Source: JAICJR01 sp036494715
GTDB taxonomy: Bacteria; Actinomycetota; Thermoleophilia; Solirubrobacterales; Thermoleophilaceae
Assembly: GCA_036494715.1 (NCBI GenBank)
Contig: DASXNY010000050.1
Location: forward strand, 1 to 64,000
Length of the DNA stretch: 64,000 bases
Reading direction: 5' to 3'
Positions within the stretch are counted from its first letter, which is position 1, and each line of letters starts with the position of its first letter. Of the stretch, positions 40,661 to 49,079 are shown one piece after another. Below the pieces are notes generated by a model that saw only the letters and a program-made list of their open reading frames with translations, did not search any database and was not told the DNA's origin. The position numbers and the translations under genes were made by a program.

Positions 40661-42393
40661 GCGGCGAGCGGGACCGGACACGCGTCTACCCGCTCCGCGA
40701 CTACGCCTTCGTCGCCGACGGCGAACGCGGGGCGCTACTCGGGCCCGACGGCAACGTGGCCTGGATGTGCGCGCCGCGCTGGCACGATCCCGCCCTCTTC
40801 AGCACGCTGATCGGCGGCGAGAGCGGCTACAGCATCACGCCGGCCGGGCGCTACGTGTGGGGCGGCTACTACGAGTCCCGCTCGCTGATCTGGCGTAGCC
40901 GCTGGGTCACGGCTGACGGCATCGTCGAGTGCCGTGAGGCGCTGGCACTGCCCGCCGACCCGAAGCGGGCGGTCCTGCTGCGCCACCTCGAGGTCCACAG
41001 CGGGCGCGCTCGGCTACGGGTGCGGCTCGATCCGCGCGCGGACTTCGACGCCGAGCGCCTGCGCGAGCTGGGTCGCGACGACGGCGGCGGCTGGCACGGC
41101 CGTATGGGCGACCAGCTGGAGCTTCACTGGTTCGGCGCCGAGGAGGCGCGCGTAGAGGACGACGCGGCGCTGACCTTCGAGCTCGAGCTGCGGGAGGGCG
41201 ACGAGCGCGACTTCGTGCTGACGATCGGCGGAACGCCTCAGGAGGAGGAACCCGACGCTCTCTGGCGTCGGACCGCCGCCGCCTGGAAGGAGTTGGTGCC
41301 GCCGATGGAGCACACGCTGGCGCCGCGGGACGCCGGGCTGGCCCTCGCCGTAATGCGCGGCATGACGGCGGCCGGCGGCGGGATGGTCGCGGCCGCCACG
41401 CTTGGCCTGCCAGAGCGCTCGAGGGAGGGAAACAGCTACGACTACCGCTACGCCTGGATCCGCGACGGCTGCTACGCGGGCCAAGGCGCCGCGGCGGCGG
41501 GCGCCCTGCCACTGCTCGACGACACGTTGCGCTTCGGCCGCGAGCGCCTGCTCGAGCACGGGAACGAGCTTCGCCCCGCCTACACGGCTCACGGCGAGGC
41601 GGTGCCGGAGCAGACGCACATCTCGCTACCGGGCTACCCGGGCGGCACCGACATCGTCGGCAACCAGGTGACCGACCAGTTCCAGCTCGACGCCTTCGGC
41701 GAGCTCCTGCTGCTGATCGCGGCAGCGGGCGAGCACGACCGCCTCCAGGCCGAGGACTGGCAGGCCGCGGCCCTCGCGGCGCGTGCGGTCGAGGCGCGCT
41801 GGACCGCGCCGGACGCCGGCGTCTGGGAGCTCGAGCCCGAGGAATGGACGCACAGCCGCTTGATCGCCGCGGCGGGGCTGCGCGCCGTCTGCCGCCAAGC
41901 GCCGCAAGGCTCCGACGCGCAGCGCTGGGGGGCGCTCGCCGACGCCATCCTCGCCGACACCTCCGAGCGCTCACTGCACACGAGCGGCCGCTGGCAGCGG
42001 GCGCCGTCCGACCAGCGCGTGGATGCCGCGCTGCTCATGGGAGCCCTGCGCGGCGCCGTGGCCGCCGACGACCCGCGCAGCCACGCGACGCTCCACGCGG
42101 TGCTCGGCGAGCTCACCGAGGAGCACTTCGTCTACCGCTTTCGACACGACGAGCGGCCGCTCGGCGAGGCGGAGGGCGCCTTCCTCCTGTCCGGGTTCTG
42201 GGCGGCGCTCGCCTGCCACCAGCAGGGAGCCAACGAGGACGCGCTGCGCTTCTTCGAGCGCGCGCGCTCGGCCTGCGGCTCGCCGGGCCTGCTCGCGGAG
42301 GAGCACGACGTCGCGCAGCGTCAGCTGCGCGGCAACCTGCCGCAGGCGTTCGTGCATGCGCTGCTGCTGGAGTGCGCCGCTGTCTTAGCGTGA
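40657..42393 (+). CDS. Glycoside hydrolase family 15 (glucoamylase/trehalase-like)
   Basis: 578 residues. The N-terminal beta-sandwich (about 1-225) is followed by an (alpha/alpha)6 barrel with the substrate-binding YDYRYAWIRDGCY segment and likely acid/base glutamates in EPEEWTHSRL and HDERPLGEAEGAF. There is no signal peptide, so it acts in the cytoplasm, perhaps on trehalose or glycogen-derived oligosaccharides. ATGA overlap with the SDR gene; co-expression from the stress promoter would fit turnover of a compatible solute. Confidence 0.88.
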   Translation: MSGERDRTRVYPLRDYAFVADGERGALLGPDGNVAWMCAPRWHDPALFSTLIGGESGYSITPAGRYVWGGYYESRSLIWRSRWVTADGIVECREALALPADPKRAVLLRHLEVHSGRARLRVRLDPRADFDAERLRELGRDDGGGWHGRMGDQLELHWFGAEEARVEDDAALTFELELREGDERDFVLTIGGTPQEEEPDALWRRTAAAWKELVPPMEHTLAPRDAGLALAVMRGMTAAGGGMVAAATLGLPERSREGNSYDYRYAWIRDGCYAGQGAAAAGALPLLDDTLRFGRERLLEHGNELRPAYTAHGEAVPEQTHISLPGYPGGTDIVGNQVTDQFQLDAFGELLLLIAAAGEHDRLQAEDWQAAALAARAVEARWTAPDAGVWELEPEEWTHSRLIAAAGLRAVCRQAPQGSDAQRWGALADAILADTSERSLHTSGRWQRAPSDQRVDAALLMGALRGAVAADDPRSHATLHAVLGELTEEHFVYRFRHDERPLGEAEGAFLLSGFWAALACHQQGANEDALRFFERARSACGSPGLLAEEHDVAQRQLRGNLPQAFVHALLLECAAVLA

Positions 42394-42423
42394 GCGCGCG
42401 AGCTTTCGGGTAGCTCGCCAGCA

Positions 42424-42912
42424 GTGACCGTTCGACCTGCGAGGTGGGGATATCTGTGGGTATCGCTCGCCGCGTTGTGGCTGTGGCTTGACGACACGCT
42501 CGCGCTGCCAGAGCTCGTCACAGGCGCCGTGGCCGCCGCGATCGCGGCGAGCGTTGCGGAGGTTGTGCTGGGCCGGGCCGCGCCTAGATTGCGCTGGCGC
42601 CGGCGTTGGTTCCGCCGCGCATGGCGGCTGCCGCTGCACGTCGTGGCGGACCTGTGGCGCCTGCTGCGGGTGCTCGTGCTCACCCTCACCGGACAGCGGA
42701 AGAGCCGGGGGCGGTTCCGCGCCATCCGCTTCGACGCCGGCTCGTCGGACAACCCCGAGGACATCGCGCGGCGCGCGCTCGCCAAGGCTGCCGGCTCGGT
42801 CGCGCCCAACACCGTGGTAGTGGGCATCGACGCCGCCCGTGGCCTGATCCTGGTCCACCAGCTCGAACCCGACGACCGGCTCACGAGCGCCGACCCGCTG
42901 GAGCTTGGATGA
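42424..42912 (+). CDS. mrpE: Mrp/MBH antiporter subunit E
   Basis: 162 residues. An N-terminal hydrophobic segment around LWVSLAALWLWLDD and a second one precede an amphipathic cytosolic domain ending in HQLEPD, as in MnhE/MrpE. Part of a membrane Na+(or K+)/H+ antiporter. GTG start 10 bases after a GGGTAG box (42408-42413). Equivalent to MbhA in the archaeal MBH nomenclature. Confidence 0.88.
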   Translation: MTVRPARWGYLWVSLAALWLWLDDTLALPELVTGAVAAAIAASVAEVVLGRAAPRLRWRRRWFRRAWRLPLHVVADLWRLLRVLVLTLTGQRKSRGRFRAIRFDAGSSDNPEDIARRALAKAAGSVAPNTVVVGIDAARGLILVHQLEPDDRLTSADPLELG

Positions 42913-43160
42913 ACGAGTGGCTGCTCGCCGCGATCGTTCTGCTCGGGGCGCTCGTGCCGTGCGGGATCGTGGCGGTTTGGCGCTCTGCGGCGGACGGCAT
43001 CGTCGCGCTCGAGCTCGCCGGAGTGATCGACGCAACCATCCTGGTCCTGCTGTCGCAGGGCTTCCAGCGCCAGCCGTTCATCGACCTGGCGGTGGTGGCG
43101 GCGCTGCTCTCGTTCATCGGCGCGATCGTGTTCGTGCGCTTCATGGAACGCTGGCTGTGA
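42909..43160 (+). CDS. mrpF: Mrp/MBH antiporter subunit F
   Basis: 83 residues, three helices, with RSAADGIVALELAGVI matching the R-(A/G)-xx-D-R/G-hydrophobic core of MnhF. ATGA overlap with the E subunit gene. Equivalent to MbhB. Confidence 0.88.
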   Translation: MNEWLLAAIVLLGALVPCGIVAVWRSAADGIVALELAGVIDATILVLLSQGFQRQPFIDLAVVAALLSFIGAIVFVRFMERWL

Positions 43161-43486
43161 GCGCGCGGGAGCTGGTCGAGTACGTCCTGCTCGCGCTCGG
43201 CGTAGGCATCGAGGTCCTGTGCGGCCTGGGCGTGCTCGCGATGAGCAGCGTGTACGACCGCCTGCACTACGTCGGCGCCGCCTCCTTCGGGGCACTGCTG
43301 GTGGCGCTGGCCGTGCTGGTGCGCGACTCGTTCTCGCTGATTGCCGACAAGGCGCTGCTCGTGGCGCTGTTCCTCGTCGCCAGCGGGCCGATCATGTCGC
43401 ACGCCACCGCGCGCGCCGCGCGGATCCACGAGCACGGCCACTGGTCGGTGCAGGAGTCAGAGCGGATCGACGTGGAGGAACGATGA
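43157..43486 (+). CDS. mrpG: Mrp/MBH antiporter subunit G
   Basis: 109 residues, three helices, with SSVYDRLHYVGAASFGALL, the DRLHxxG signature of MnhG, and GPIMSHATARAARI near the end. GTGA overlap with the F gene. Equivalent to MbhC. Confidence 0.9.
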   Translation: MSARELVEYVLLALGVGIEVLCGLGVLAMSSVYDRLHYVGAASFGALLVALAVLVRDSFSLIADKALLVALFLVASGPIMSHATARAARIHEHGHWSVQESERIDVEER

Positions 43487-43743
43487 CCGCCGCCCTCCAG
43501 GTGGCGGTGCTCCTGCTCGTGGCCGCGGGCGGCGGCGCCGTCGTGCTCACCCGCGACACGCGCAAGCAGGCCGTGGTCCTGAGCTTCTACGGCCTCTTGC
43601 TCGGCATCCTCTTCTTCGCGTACCAAGCGCCCGACGTCGGGCTCTCGCAGATCACGGTGGGCTCGGTGGGCGTGCCGCTGATGCTTCTCCTCACGCTCGC
43701 CAAGGTGCGGCAGCGGGAGGAGGACAGGGAGCGGCGGAAGTGA
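43483..43743 (+). CDS. MbhD/DUF4040-like antiporter subunit (MrpA C-terminal part)
   Basis: 86 residues, three helices, with AVVLSFYGLLLGILFFAYQAPDVGLSQ, the segment that in complete Mrp systems lies in the C-terminal part of MrpA. Here it is a separate gene, as in MbhD. ATGA overlap with mrpG. Confidence 0.85.
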   Translation: MTAALQVAVLLLVAAGGGAVVLTRDTRKQAVVLSFYGLLLGILFFAYQAPDVGLSQITVGSVGVPLMLLLTLAKVRQREEDRERRK

Positions 43744-44504
43744 GCCGGCGCGTCCGCCTCTGGCTGCTCATGCCGTCGCTCGCCGCCTTCGCCGCCCTGC
43801 TCGTGTGGGGGATGACCGGGCTGCGCCCATCAGGCAGCGGCGAGGGCGCCGTGGCGCGCACGATCGCGCGGGTGGCCGTGCCCGAGCGCCACGCCACCAA
43901 CGTCGTCACGACCGTCACGCTCGACTACCGCGGCTTCGACACGCTCGGCGAGGAGATGATCCTGTTCACCGCGGCGCTCGGCCTGGTGATGCTGCTGCGC
44001 GAGCAGCGCGACGAGCGCGAGGAGGAGACCGAGGAGGAGCGCGCCCCAATGCGCCGCCCTCCGCCGACGAGCGATGCGCTGCGGCTGTTCTCGCTCGCGC
44101 TCGTCGGCCCCACGGTGCTGCTCGGCCTCTACATCGTCGCCCACGGCGCGCTCACGCCCGGCGGCGGCTTCCAGGGCGGGGTGATCCTCGCCAGCTCGCT
44201 CCTGCTCGTGTACCTGGCCGGCAAGTACCTGGTGCTGCGGGAGCTCACGCCCATCCCCGCACTCGAGATCGGCGAGGCCACCGGCGCCGCGGCGTTTGCG
44301 CTGATCGGCATCGGCGGGCTGATCGCCTCGGTGGCATACCTCCAGAACTTCATCCCTCTCGGCACGCCCAAGACGATCCTGTCCGGGGGCACGATCCCGT
44401 TCCTCTACCTCGCGATCGGCCTCGAGGTTGCGGGCTCGTTCATGCTGGCGTTCCTCGAGTTCCTCGACCAGACGCTGCTCGTGCGCGGCGGGGGCAAGCG
44501 ATGA
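43740..44504 (+). CDS. Fused MbhE-MrpB antiporter subunit
   Basis: 254 residues. The first ~95 residues (NVVTTVTLDYRGFDTLGEEMILFTAALGLVMLL) correspond to MbhE, the very C-terminus of MrpA. After an acidic linker (about 100-112) the rest is MrpB, with GGGFQGGVILASSLLL and a four-helix pattern. In archaeal MBH these are two genes (mbhE, mbhF). GTGA overlap upstream and ATGA downstream. Confidence 0.86.
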   Translation: MSRRVRLWLLMPSLAAFAALLVWGMTGLRPSGSGEGAVARTIARVAVPERHATNVVTTVTLDYRGFDTLGEEMILFTAALGLVMLLREQRDEREEETEEERAPMRRPPPTSDALRLFSLALVGPTVLLGLYIVAHGALTPGGGFQGGVILASSLLLVYLAGKYLVLRELTPIPALEIGEATGAAAFALIGIGGLIASVAYLQNFIPLGTPKTILSGGTIPFLYLAIGLEVAGSFMLAFLEFLDQTLLVRGGGKR

Positions 44505-44848
44505 CGGGCTTCCTGCCCTACGCGGTGGCGGCGTGGTTGTTCGCGGCTGGGATCTACGGGATGGCGACGAGCCGCGACCTCGTGCACCTCGTCGTCTGCC
44601 TCACGGTCGCGCAGTCGGCCACCTACGTGCTCCTGCTCGGCGTCGGCTATGTCCACGGCGGCGCGGCGCCGATCTTCGCGGACATCGGCCAGAGCACGCG
44701 CGTCGTCGACCCGGTGGTGCAGGCGCTCACGCTCACCGACGTCGTGGTGGAGGCGGTGGTGGTCTCGCTCTTGCTCGCGCTCGCGATGCAGGCGCACAAG
44801 CGCTTCGGCACGCTCGACCCTGACGAGCTGCGGGCGATCAGCTCGTGA
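44501..44848 (+). CDS. mrpC: Mrp/MBH antiporter subunit C (NuoK-like)
   Basis: 115 residues, three helices like NuoK: AAWLFAAGIYGMATSRDLVHLVV, then VVDPVVQALTLTDVVVEAVVVSLLLAL, the DP-x-x-QALTLTxIVI signature. It probably forms part of the proton path at the subunit C-D interface. Equivalent to MbhG. Confidence 0.92.
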   Translation: MTGFLPYAVAAWLFAAGIYGMATSRDLVHLVVCLTVAQSATYVLLLGVGYVHGGAAPIFADIGQSTRVVDPVVQALTLTDVVVEAVVVSLLLALAMQAHKRFGTLDPDELRAISS

Positions 44849-46650
44849 ACACGCTCGTCCCGCTGACGGTTGTGGTCCCGCTCGTGGCGGCCACGGTGCT
44901 CGCCGCGACCGCGCCTTTCGCGAGCCGCCGCTTCGCCGACGTCGTCTCGCTCGGCACCGCGGCCGCCGTATGCACGATGTCCGCGCTGCTCCTGGCCCAC
45001 GGCGGGGAGCTGCTCTACTGGTTCGGCGGCTGGCACCCGCGACACGGCCTCGCGCTCGGGATCAGTTTCACGGTGGCTCCGCTCGGAGCCGGGCTGGCCA
45101 CCTTCGCGAGCGCGATGGTGGTGATCGCGCTGCTCTTCTCCCAGCGCCACCTCGAGGAGATCAACCACGTCTTCCACGCGCTCCTGCTCGTCTTCCTCGC
45201 CGCGATGGTGGGCTTCGTGCTGAGCGGCGACATCTTCAACCTGTTCGTCTTCTTCGAGCTGATGAGCGTGGCGGCATACGCGCTCACCGGCTACCGCACC
45301 GACCAGCGCGCGCCGCTCGAGGGCACGCTGAATTTCGCGATCACCAACTCGATCGGGGCGCTGCTCGTGCTCACGGGAATCGCCCTCTTGTACGGGCGCA
45401 CCGGCGCGCTCAACCTCGCCCAAATCGGCGAAGCGCTGGCGGCGCGGCCGGGCGACTCGCTCGTGGTGATCGCGCTCACCCTGCTCGTGGCGGGCTTCTT
45501 CGTCAAGGCCGCGGTCGTGCCGTTTCACTTCTGGCTGCCAGACGCGTACGCGGTGGCGCCGACGCCGGTGTGCGTCGTGCTCTCTGCGGTGATGAGCGAG
45601 CTCGGGCTGTACGCGGTGGCGCGCATCTGGTGGTCGTGCTTCTCCGGCGTGTTCGCCGGCCACCACGCGGCGATCGAGGCGATCCTGATCGGCGCCGGCG
45701 TGCTCACCGCGCTGCTGGGCGCGCTGCTCTCCTTCGCGCAGTCGCACCTCAAACGCATGCTCGCCTACGCCACCGTCAGCTACATCGGCCTGTTTCTGAT
45801 CGGCTTCGCCCTGCTCACGCCCGACGGGCTGGCGGGCACTGCCATCTATCTCGTCGCGGACGGCTGCGTGAAGGCGGCTCTGTTCGTGGGAGTCGGGATC
45901 CTGCAGCACCGGCTCTGGAGCGCCGACGAGCTGCGCCTCCGCGGGGAGGGTCGCGGGATGCCGTACACGGCCGCGCTCTTCGTGCTCGGCGGCCTGGCGC
46001 TCGCCTCGCTGCCGCCGTTCGGGACCTTCCTCGGCAAATCGCTGATAGAGGACGCGGCGGTCAAGGCCGGCTACGGCTGGGTGATCGTGGTGTTCGTGAT
46101 CGCCTCGGCGCTGACGGGCGCGGCGGTGCTCCGCGCGGCGGGCCGCGTGTTCCTCGGGCTCGGGCCGGGCGGGGAACCGGAGCCCTCGTTCGAGATCGAC
46201 CGCGAGGAGAGCGACGAGCCGGAGACCGAGGAGCCGCGCGACCGCACCCCGGCGCTGCTGTTCGTGCCGGCCGCCGTGCTCGTGGCGGCCGCGCTCGCGC
46301 TCGGCCTGATGCCGGGACTCGAGCACGCGGCGCTGCGCGCGGCGACGGCGTTTGTGGACCGCCAGGGCTACGCCGCCGCCGTGCTGCGCGGCGCGCCCGC
46401 CCCGGCGCCGCACGTGAGCGGGCCGCCCGCGGCCTCGGCGCTCGACTACCTGTACGCGCTGCTGTCGGTACTCGGCGCCCTCGGGCTGGCCGCGTTCGCG
46501 CTGATGCGCCCGCTGCGCTCGCTCGGCCCGGGCGTCACCGCGCTGCGCCGCCTGCACAGCGGGCGCGTCGGCGACTACGTGGCCTGGCTCACGCTCGGCG
46601 TAGCGGCCTTCGGCGGGCTCTTCGCGGTCACGCTGCTGCCCGGCGGCTGA
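44845..46650 (+). CDS. mrpD: Mrp/MBH antiporter subunit D (ND2/4/5-like)
   Basis: 601 residues, about 14 helices. Key charged residues of the proton channel are visible: the glutamate in LFVFFELMSVAAYAL, the lysine in FFVKAAVVPFHFWLPDAY, and a lysine in the second half (DGCVKAALFVGVG). An acidic loop (about 445-470) and a longer C-terminal part are unusual compared with ~500-residue MrpD. This is the only large ND5-type subunit in the operon; no MrpA N-terminal homologue is present. Confidence 0.93.
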   Translation: MNTLVPLTVVVPLVAATVLAATAPFASRRFADVVSLGTAAAVCTMSALLLAHGGELLYWFGGWHPRHGLALGISFTVAPLGAGLATFASAMVVIALLFSQRHLEEINHVFHALLLVFLAAMVGFVLSGDIFNLFVFFELMSVAAYALTGYRTDQRAPLEGTLNFAITNSIGALLVLTGIALLYGRTGALNLAQIGEALAARPGDSLVVIALTLLVAGFFVKAAVVPFHFWLPDAYAVAPTPVCVVLSAVMSELGLYAVARIWWSCFSGVFAGHHAAIEAILIGAGVLTALLGALLSFAQSHLKRMLAYATVSYIGLFLIGFALLTPDGLAGTAIYLVADGCVKAALFVGVGILQHRLWSADELRLRGEGRGMPYTAALFVLGGLALASLPPFGTFLGKSLIEDAAVKAGYGWVIVVFVIASALTGAAVLRAAGRVFLGLGPGGEPEPSFEIDREESDEPETEEPRDRTPALLFVPAAVLVAAALALGLMPGLEHAALRAATAFVDRQGYAAAVLRGAPAPAPHVSGPPAASALDYLYALLSVLGALGLAAFALMRPLRSLGPGVTALRRLHSGRVGDYVAWLTLGVAAFGGLFAVTLLPGG

Positions 46651-47790
46651 TCAACGCCCGCCGACGGCGCGGGCCACGGCGGGCACCACGCGCTCGTCGA
46701 GCACGTCCGGCAGGATGCGCTCCGGCTGCGGGTCCTCGATGAGGTCCGCGAGCGCGGCCGCCGCTCTCAGGGCGGCGTCGTCGTCCACCTCGGACAGCTC
46801 GGCGTCGAGCGCGCCACGGAAGAGGCCTGGAAAGACGAGCACGTTGTTCACCTGGTTCGGGAAGTCCGAGCGCCCGGTCGCCACCACGGCGGCGCCGGCC
46901 TCCGAGGCCTCCGCGGGATCGACCTCGGGATCCGGGTTGGCCAGCGCGAACACGATCGGGTTGTCGGCCATCGCCGCCACCCCCTCGACATCGAATGCGC
47001 CCGGCGCCGCGAGGCCGATCACGGCATCGGCGCCCGCAAGGGGGTCGCCGTCCGGTGCCTCGAGCCCGAGGTCTTCCACGAGCTCGCGCTTCACCCCGTC
47101 GATGTCGTCGCGCTCGGGCGCGAGTGGTCCGTGGCTGTCGGCCACGGACAGCCGCTCGACCCCGGCCGCGCGCAGCAGGCGCGCGCTGGCCGCACCCCCG
47201 GCGCCCGCGCCGAACACCACCACGCTCGTGTCCTCGAGCCTTCGCCCCGTCACGCGACACGCGTTGCGCAGCGCGGCGAGCACCACGATCGCCGTCATGT
47301 GCTGGTCATCGTGCACCACCGGGATGTCGAGCTCCTCGCGCAAGCGCCGCTCGATCGAGAAACACGAGGGGGCCGCGACGTCCTCCAGGTTGATCGCTCC
47401 GAAGCCCGGGGCGATGGCGCGGACAGCGGCGACGAATGCGTCCTCGTCGGGCACGTCGAGCGCGATCGGCACCGCGTCGATCTCGGCCAGCGCGCGAAAG
47501 AGCAGTGCCTTGCCCTCGAGCACGGGGAGCGCCGGCACGGGACCTTCGTCGCCGAGTCCGAGGACGGCCGAGCCGTCGGAGATCACGGCCACGCTGTTGC
47601 CGACGCCGGTGAGCTCGCGCGCCGCCGCCGGATTGTCCACGAGCTCGCGGCTCACCGCCGCCACTCCGGGCGTGTAGAGCAGCTCGAGCGACTCGTGCGT
47701 CAGCTCGGCCTTCGCGGCGGCACGGACCTTGCCGCGCAGCTCGCGGTGGAGCTCGAGCGCGCGCTCGTCTGTGCTCGTATCGGCCACCAA
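46651..47790 (-). CDS. Malic enzyme (NAD(P)-dependent, short bacterial form)
   Basis: 379 residues. LLYTPGVAAVSREL, GNSVAVISDGSAVLGLGDEGPVPALPVLEGKA, NLEDVAAPSCF, PVVHDDQHMTA and VVFGAGAGGAASARLL mark the malic domain and Rossmann NAD-binding domain; the catalytic lysine is in LEGKALLF. It decarboxylates malate to pyruvate. The start is TTG at 47790 or the adjacent GTG at 47787; a GGGTAG box ends only 6-9 bases upstream, which implies a leaderless message. Convergent with the antiporter operon. Confidence 0.92.
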   Translation of the reverse strand: MVADTSTDERALELHRELRGKVRAAAKAELTHESLELLYTPGVAAVSRELVDNPAAARELTGVGNSVAVISDGSAVLGLGDEGPVPALPVLEGKALLFRALAEIDAVPIALDVPDEDAFVAAVRAIAPGFGAINLEDVAAPSCFSIERRLREELDIPVVHDDQHMTAIVVLAALRNACRVTGRRLEDTSVVVFGAGAGGAASARLLRAAGVERLSVADSHGPLAPERDDIDGVKRELVEDLGLEAPDGDPLAGADAVIGLAAPGAFDVEGVAAMADNPIVFALANPDPEVDPAEASEAGAAVVATGRSDFPNQVNNVLVFPGLFRGALDAELSEVDDDAALRAAAALADLIEDPQPERILPDVLDERVVPAVARAVGGR

Positions 47791-47796
47791 CCCCGG

Positions 47797-47822
47797 CTAC
47801 CCGGCGTCAGGCGGCCGAAAAC
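47797..47822 (-). promoter_or_regulatory. SigB/SigF-like promoter of the malic enzyme gene
   Basis: Minus strand GTTT (47822-47819), 16 bases, GGGTAG (47802-47797). It fills the gap between the encapsulin and malic enzyme genes. Confidence 0.6.
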
Positions 47823-47827
47823 GAAAG

Positions 47828-48631
47828 CTACGGCGACAGCAGGAAGGCCGCTTCCGGCGTGACGACCCGGAAGCTGAAGCTCTCCTCGATGTACAGATGC
47901 ACGGCGTCGGCGTCGTGGCTGTCGTAGCCGACGGACAGATCCTGGCCGCAGTCGAAGAGGAAGTCGCCGCCGCGCATGCTCACCACCACCGCTCCCTCGA
48001 CGCCCGGCGCCCACACGAGCGGCCCCTCGACGATCTTGCGCAGGTGCTCGAACAGCGGGTAGCCGCCGTGCTCGCCGGTCTCGAGGACGTTGGTGTACGC
48101 CTGCGGCCCGAGCGCCAGCCCGTAGGGACCGTCGATGCCAGCTTGCAGCAAGCCCTCGACGGCCTTCGCCACGTGCCGCGGGTAGCGCGAGCAGTCGTCG
48201 CCGAGCGGAATCGCCTCGTGCGGCGAGGCCTGCGCGATGCCGACGATGTCGGCCGCCTTCCAGCCATGGAAGACCGCGCTGTTCTCGGCCACGGCAATCG
48301 ACTTGGCCGCCTCGTCGAGCGAGGCGAAGTCGACGTCCTCGGCGCCGCGATCGCCGTCGCGCAGCTCGGAACGGTCGACGCTGAACGGCGCGCGCAGCTC
48401 GGTGAGCGGCAGCACTCGCCGCTGCTCGGCCACCAGTCCATCGCGCGGCGTCTTGTCCAGCGGCTTGGTGCGCCCCAGGTTGGTGGCCGAGGCCTGCCAG
48501 CCGCGCGGCCCCGAGAAGTCGATCAGCTTGCGCCCGGCCAGCGCCGGCGTCAGCCGCTGGCGCGTTTCCTCGTCGATCAGCTCCCAGCCCTTCTCCGTGA
48601 TCGGGGCGTGCTCGCGCAGCAGATGACTCAT
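47828..48631 (-). CDS. Family 1 encapsulin shell protein
   Basis: 267 residues, HK97-fold nanocompartment protein. It has the family start MSHLLREHAPITEKGWELIDEE, GRKLIDFSGPRGW, and the C-terminal GGDFLFDCGQDLSVGYDSHDADAVHLYIEESFSFRV, which is diagnostic for linocin/encapsulin proteins. It assembles into a 60-subunit cage that packages cargo bearing a C-terminal targeting peptide. The ATGA overlap with the encapsulated-ferritin gene upstream identifies the cargo and an iron-storage role. Confidence 0.96.
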   Translation of the reverse strand: MSHLLREHAPITEKGWELIDEETRQRLTPALAGRKLIDFSGPRGWQASATNLGRTKPLDKTPRDGLVAEQRRVLPLTELRAPFSVDRSELRDGDRGAEDVDFASLDEAAKSIAVAENSAVFHGWKAADIVGIAQASPHEAIPLGDDCSRYPRHVAKAVEGLLQAGIDGPYGLALGPQAYTNVLETGEHGGYPLFEHLRKIVEGPLVWAPGVEGAVVVSMRGGDFLFDCGQDLSVGYDSHDADAVHLYIEESFSFRVVTPEAAFLLSP

Positions 48632-49038
48632 GACTCCGCTCCTCTCATACCGCCAATCCCGAGCGACTCGCTGCCGGCCAGCGGAGCGCCACGGTCAGCG
48701 GCGCCCTCCACCGCCTCCTCCTCGGCCTCCTCGCCGTGCTCGACGATGTCGCCATCCTGGAAGAGGATGCCCTCGGCGATCTCGCGCCAGAGCGGTGTCC
48801 TGCGCAGCAGGAACTCGAGGTCCATGCAGAAGTGCTTGAACTCCTCGCCCTGCGCGTCGCGCATGATCGCGACCGCGTCGCGGTTCTTCTCGATCGCGAG
48901 CCGCTGCTCGTACCAGCCGATCGCCTCGGCCTCCTCGGTCAGCGACGCACACAGCCGCGCAAAGGTCCTCGTCTCGTCCGGCAGCTCGTTGGCCGGCTCG
49001 TGATATTGGTCGAAGCCCACGGCCCGACATCTTTCCAT
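48628..49038 (-). CDS. Encapsulated ferritin-like protein (EncFtn) with encapsulin targeting tail
   Basis: 136 residues. QYHEPANELPDETRTFARLCASLTEEAEAIGWYEQR and GEEFKHF provide the ferroxidase ligands (a glutamate near 35-36, Glu65 or Glu66, His69) of the open two-helix EncFtn fold. LEFLLRRTPLWREIAEGILFQ-type sequence follows. An acidic linker leads to a C-terminal targeting peptide containing SLGIGGMRG (125-133). It oxidises Fe2+ and feeds iron mineral into the shell. The ATG at 49038 is likely; GTG at 49020 is an alternative. Confidence 0.94.
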   Translation of the reverse strand: MERCRAVGFDQYHEPANELPDETRTFARLCASLTEEAEAIGWYEQRLAIEKNRDAVAIMRDAQGEEFKHFCMDLEFLLRRTPLWREIAEGILFQDGDIVEHGEEAEEEAVEGAADRGAPLAGSESLGIGGMRGAES

Positions 49039-49043
49039 CCCGA

Positions 49044-49069
49044 GTGTGATCGCGTCCCGTCGGGGGTAG
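49044..49069 (+). promoter_or_regulatory. SigB/SigF-like promoter of the molybdenum hydroxylase operon
   Basis: GTGT, 16 bases, GGGTAG; the -10 ends 10 bases before the ATG at 49080, so the transcript would be leaderless or nearly so. It lies in the 41-base gap between divergent encapsulin and hydroxylase operons. Confidence 0.55.
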
Positions 49070-49079
49070 CGGGCTATCG

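Noticed and set aside
42408..42413. GGGTAG before mrpE as a full stress promoter
   Set aside because: The -35 region matches at only two of four positions, so only the box itself is noted under mrpE.
44647..46557. A 636-residue minus-strand frame opposite the antiporter D subunit
   Set aside because: Low-complexity Arg/Glu/Gln/His content without domains; the plus strand encodes clear antiporter subunits.
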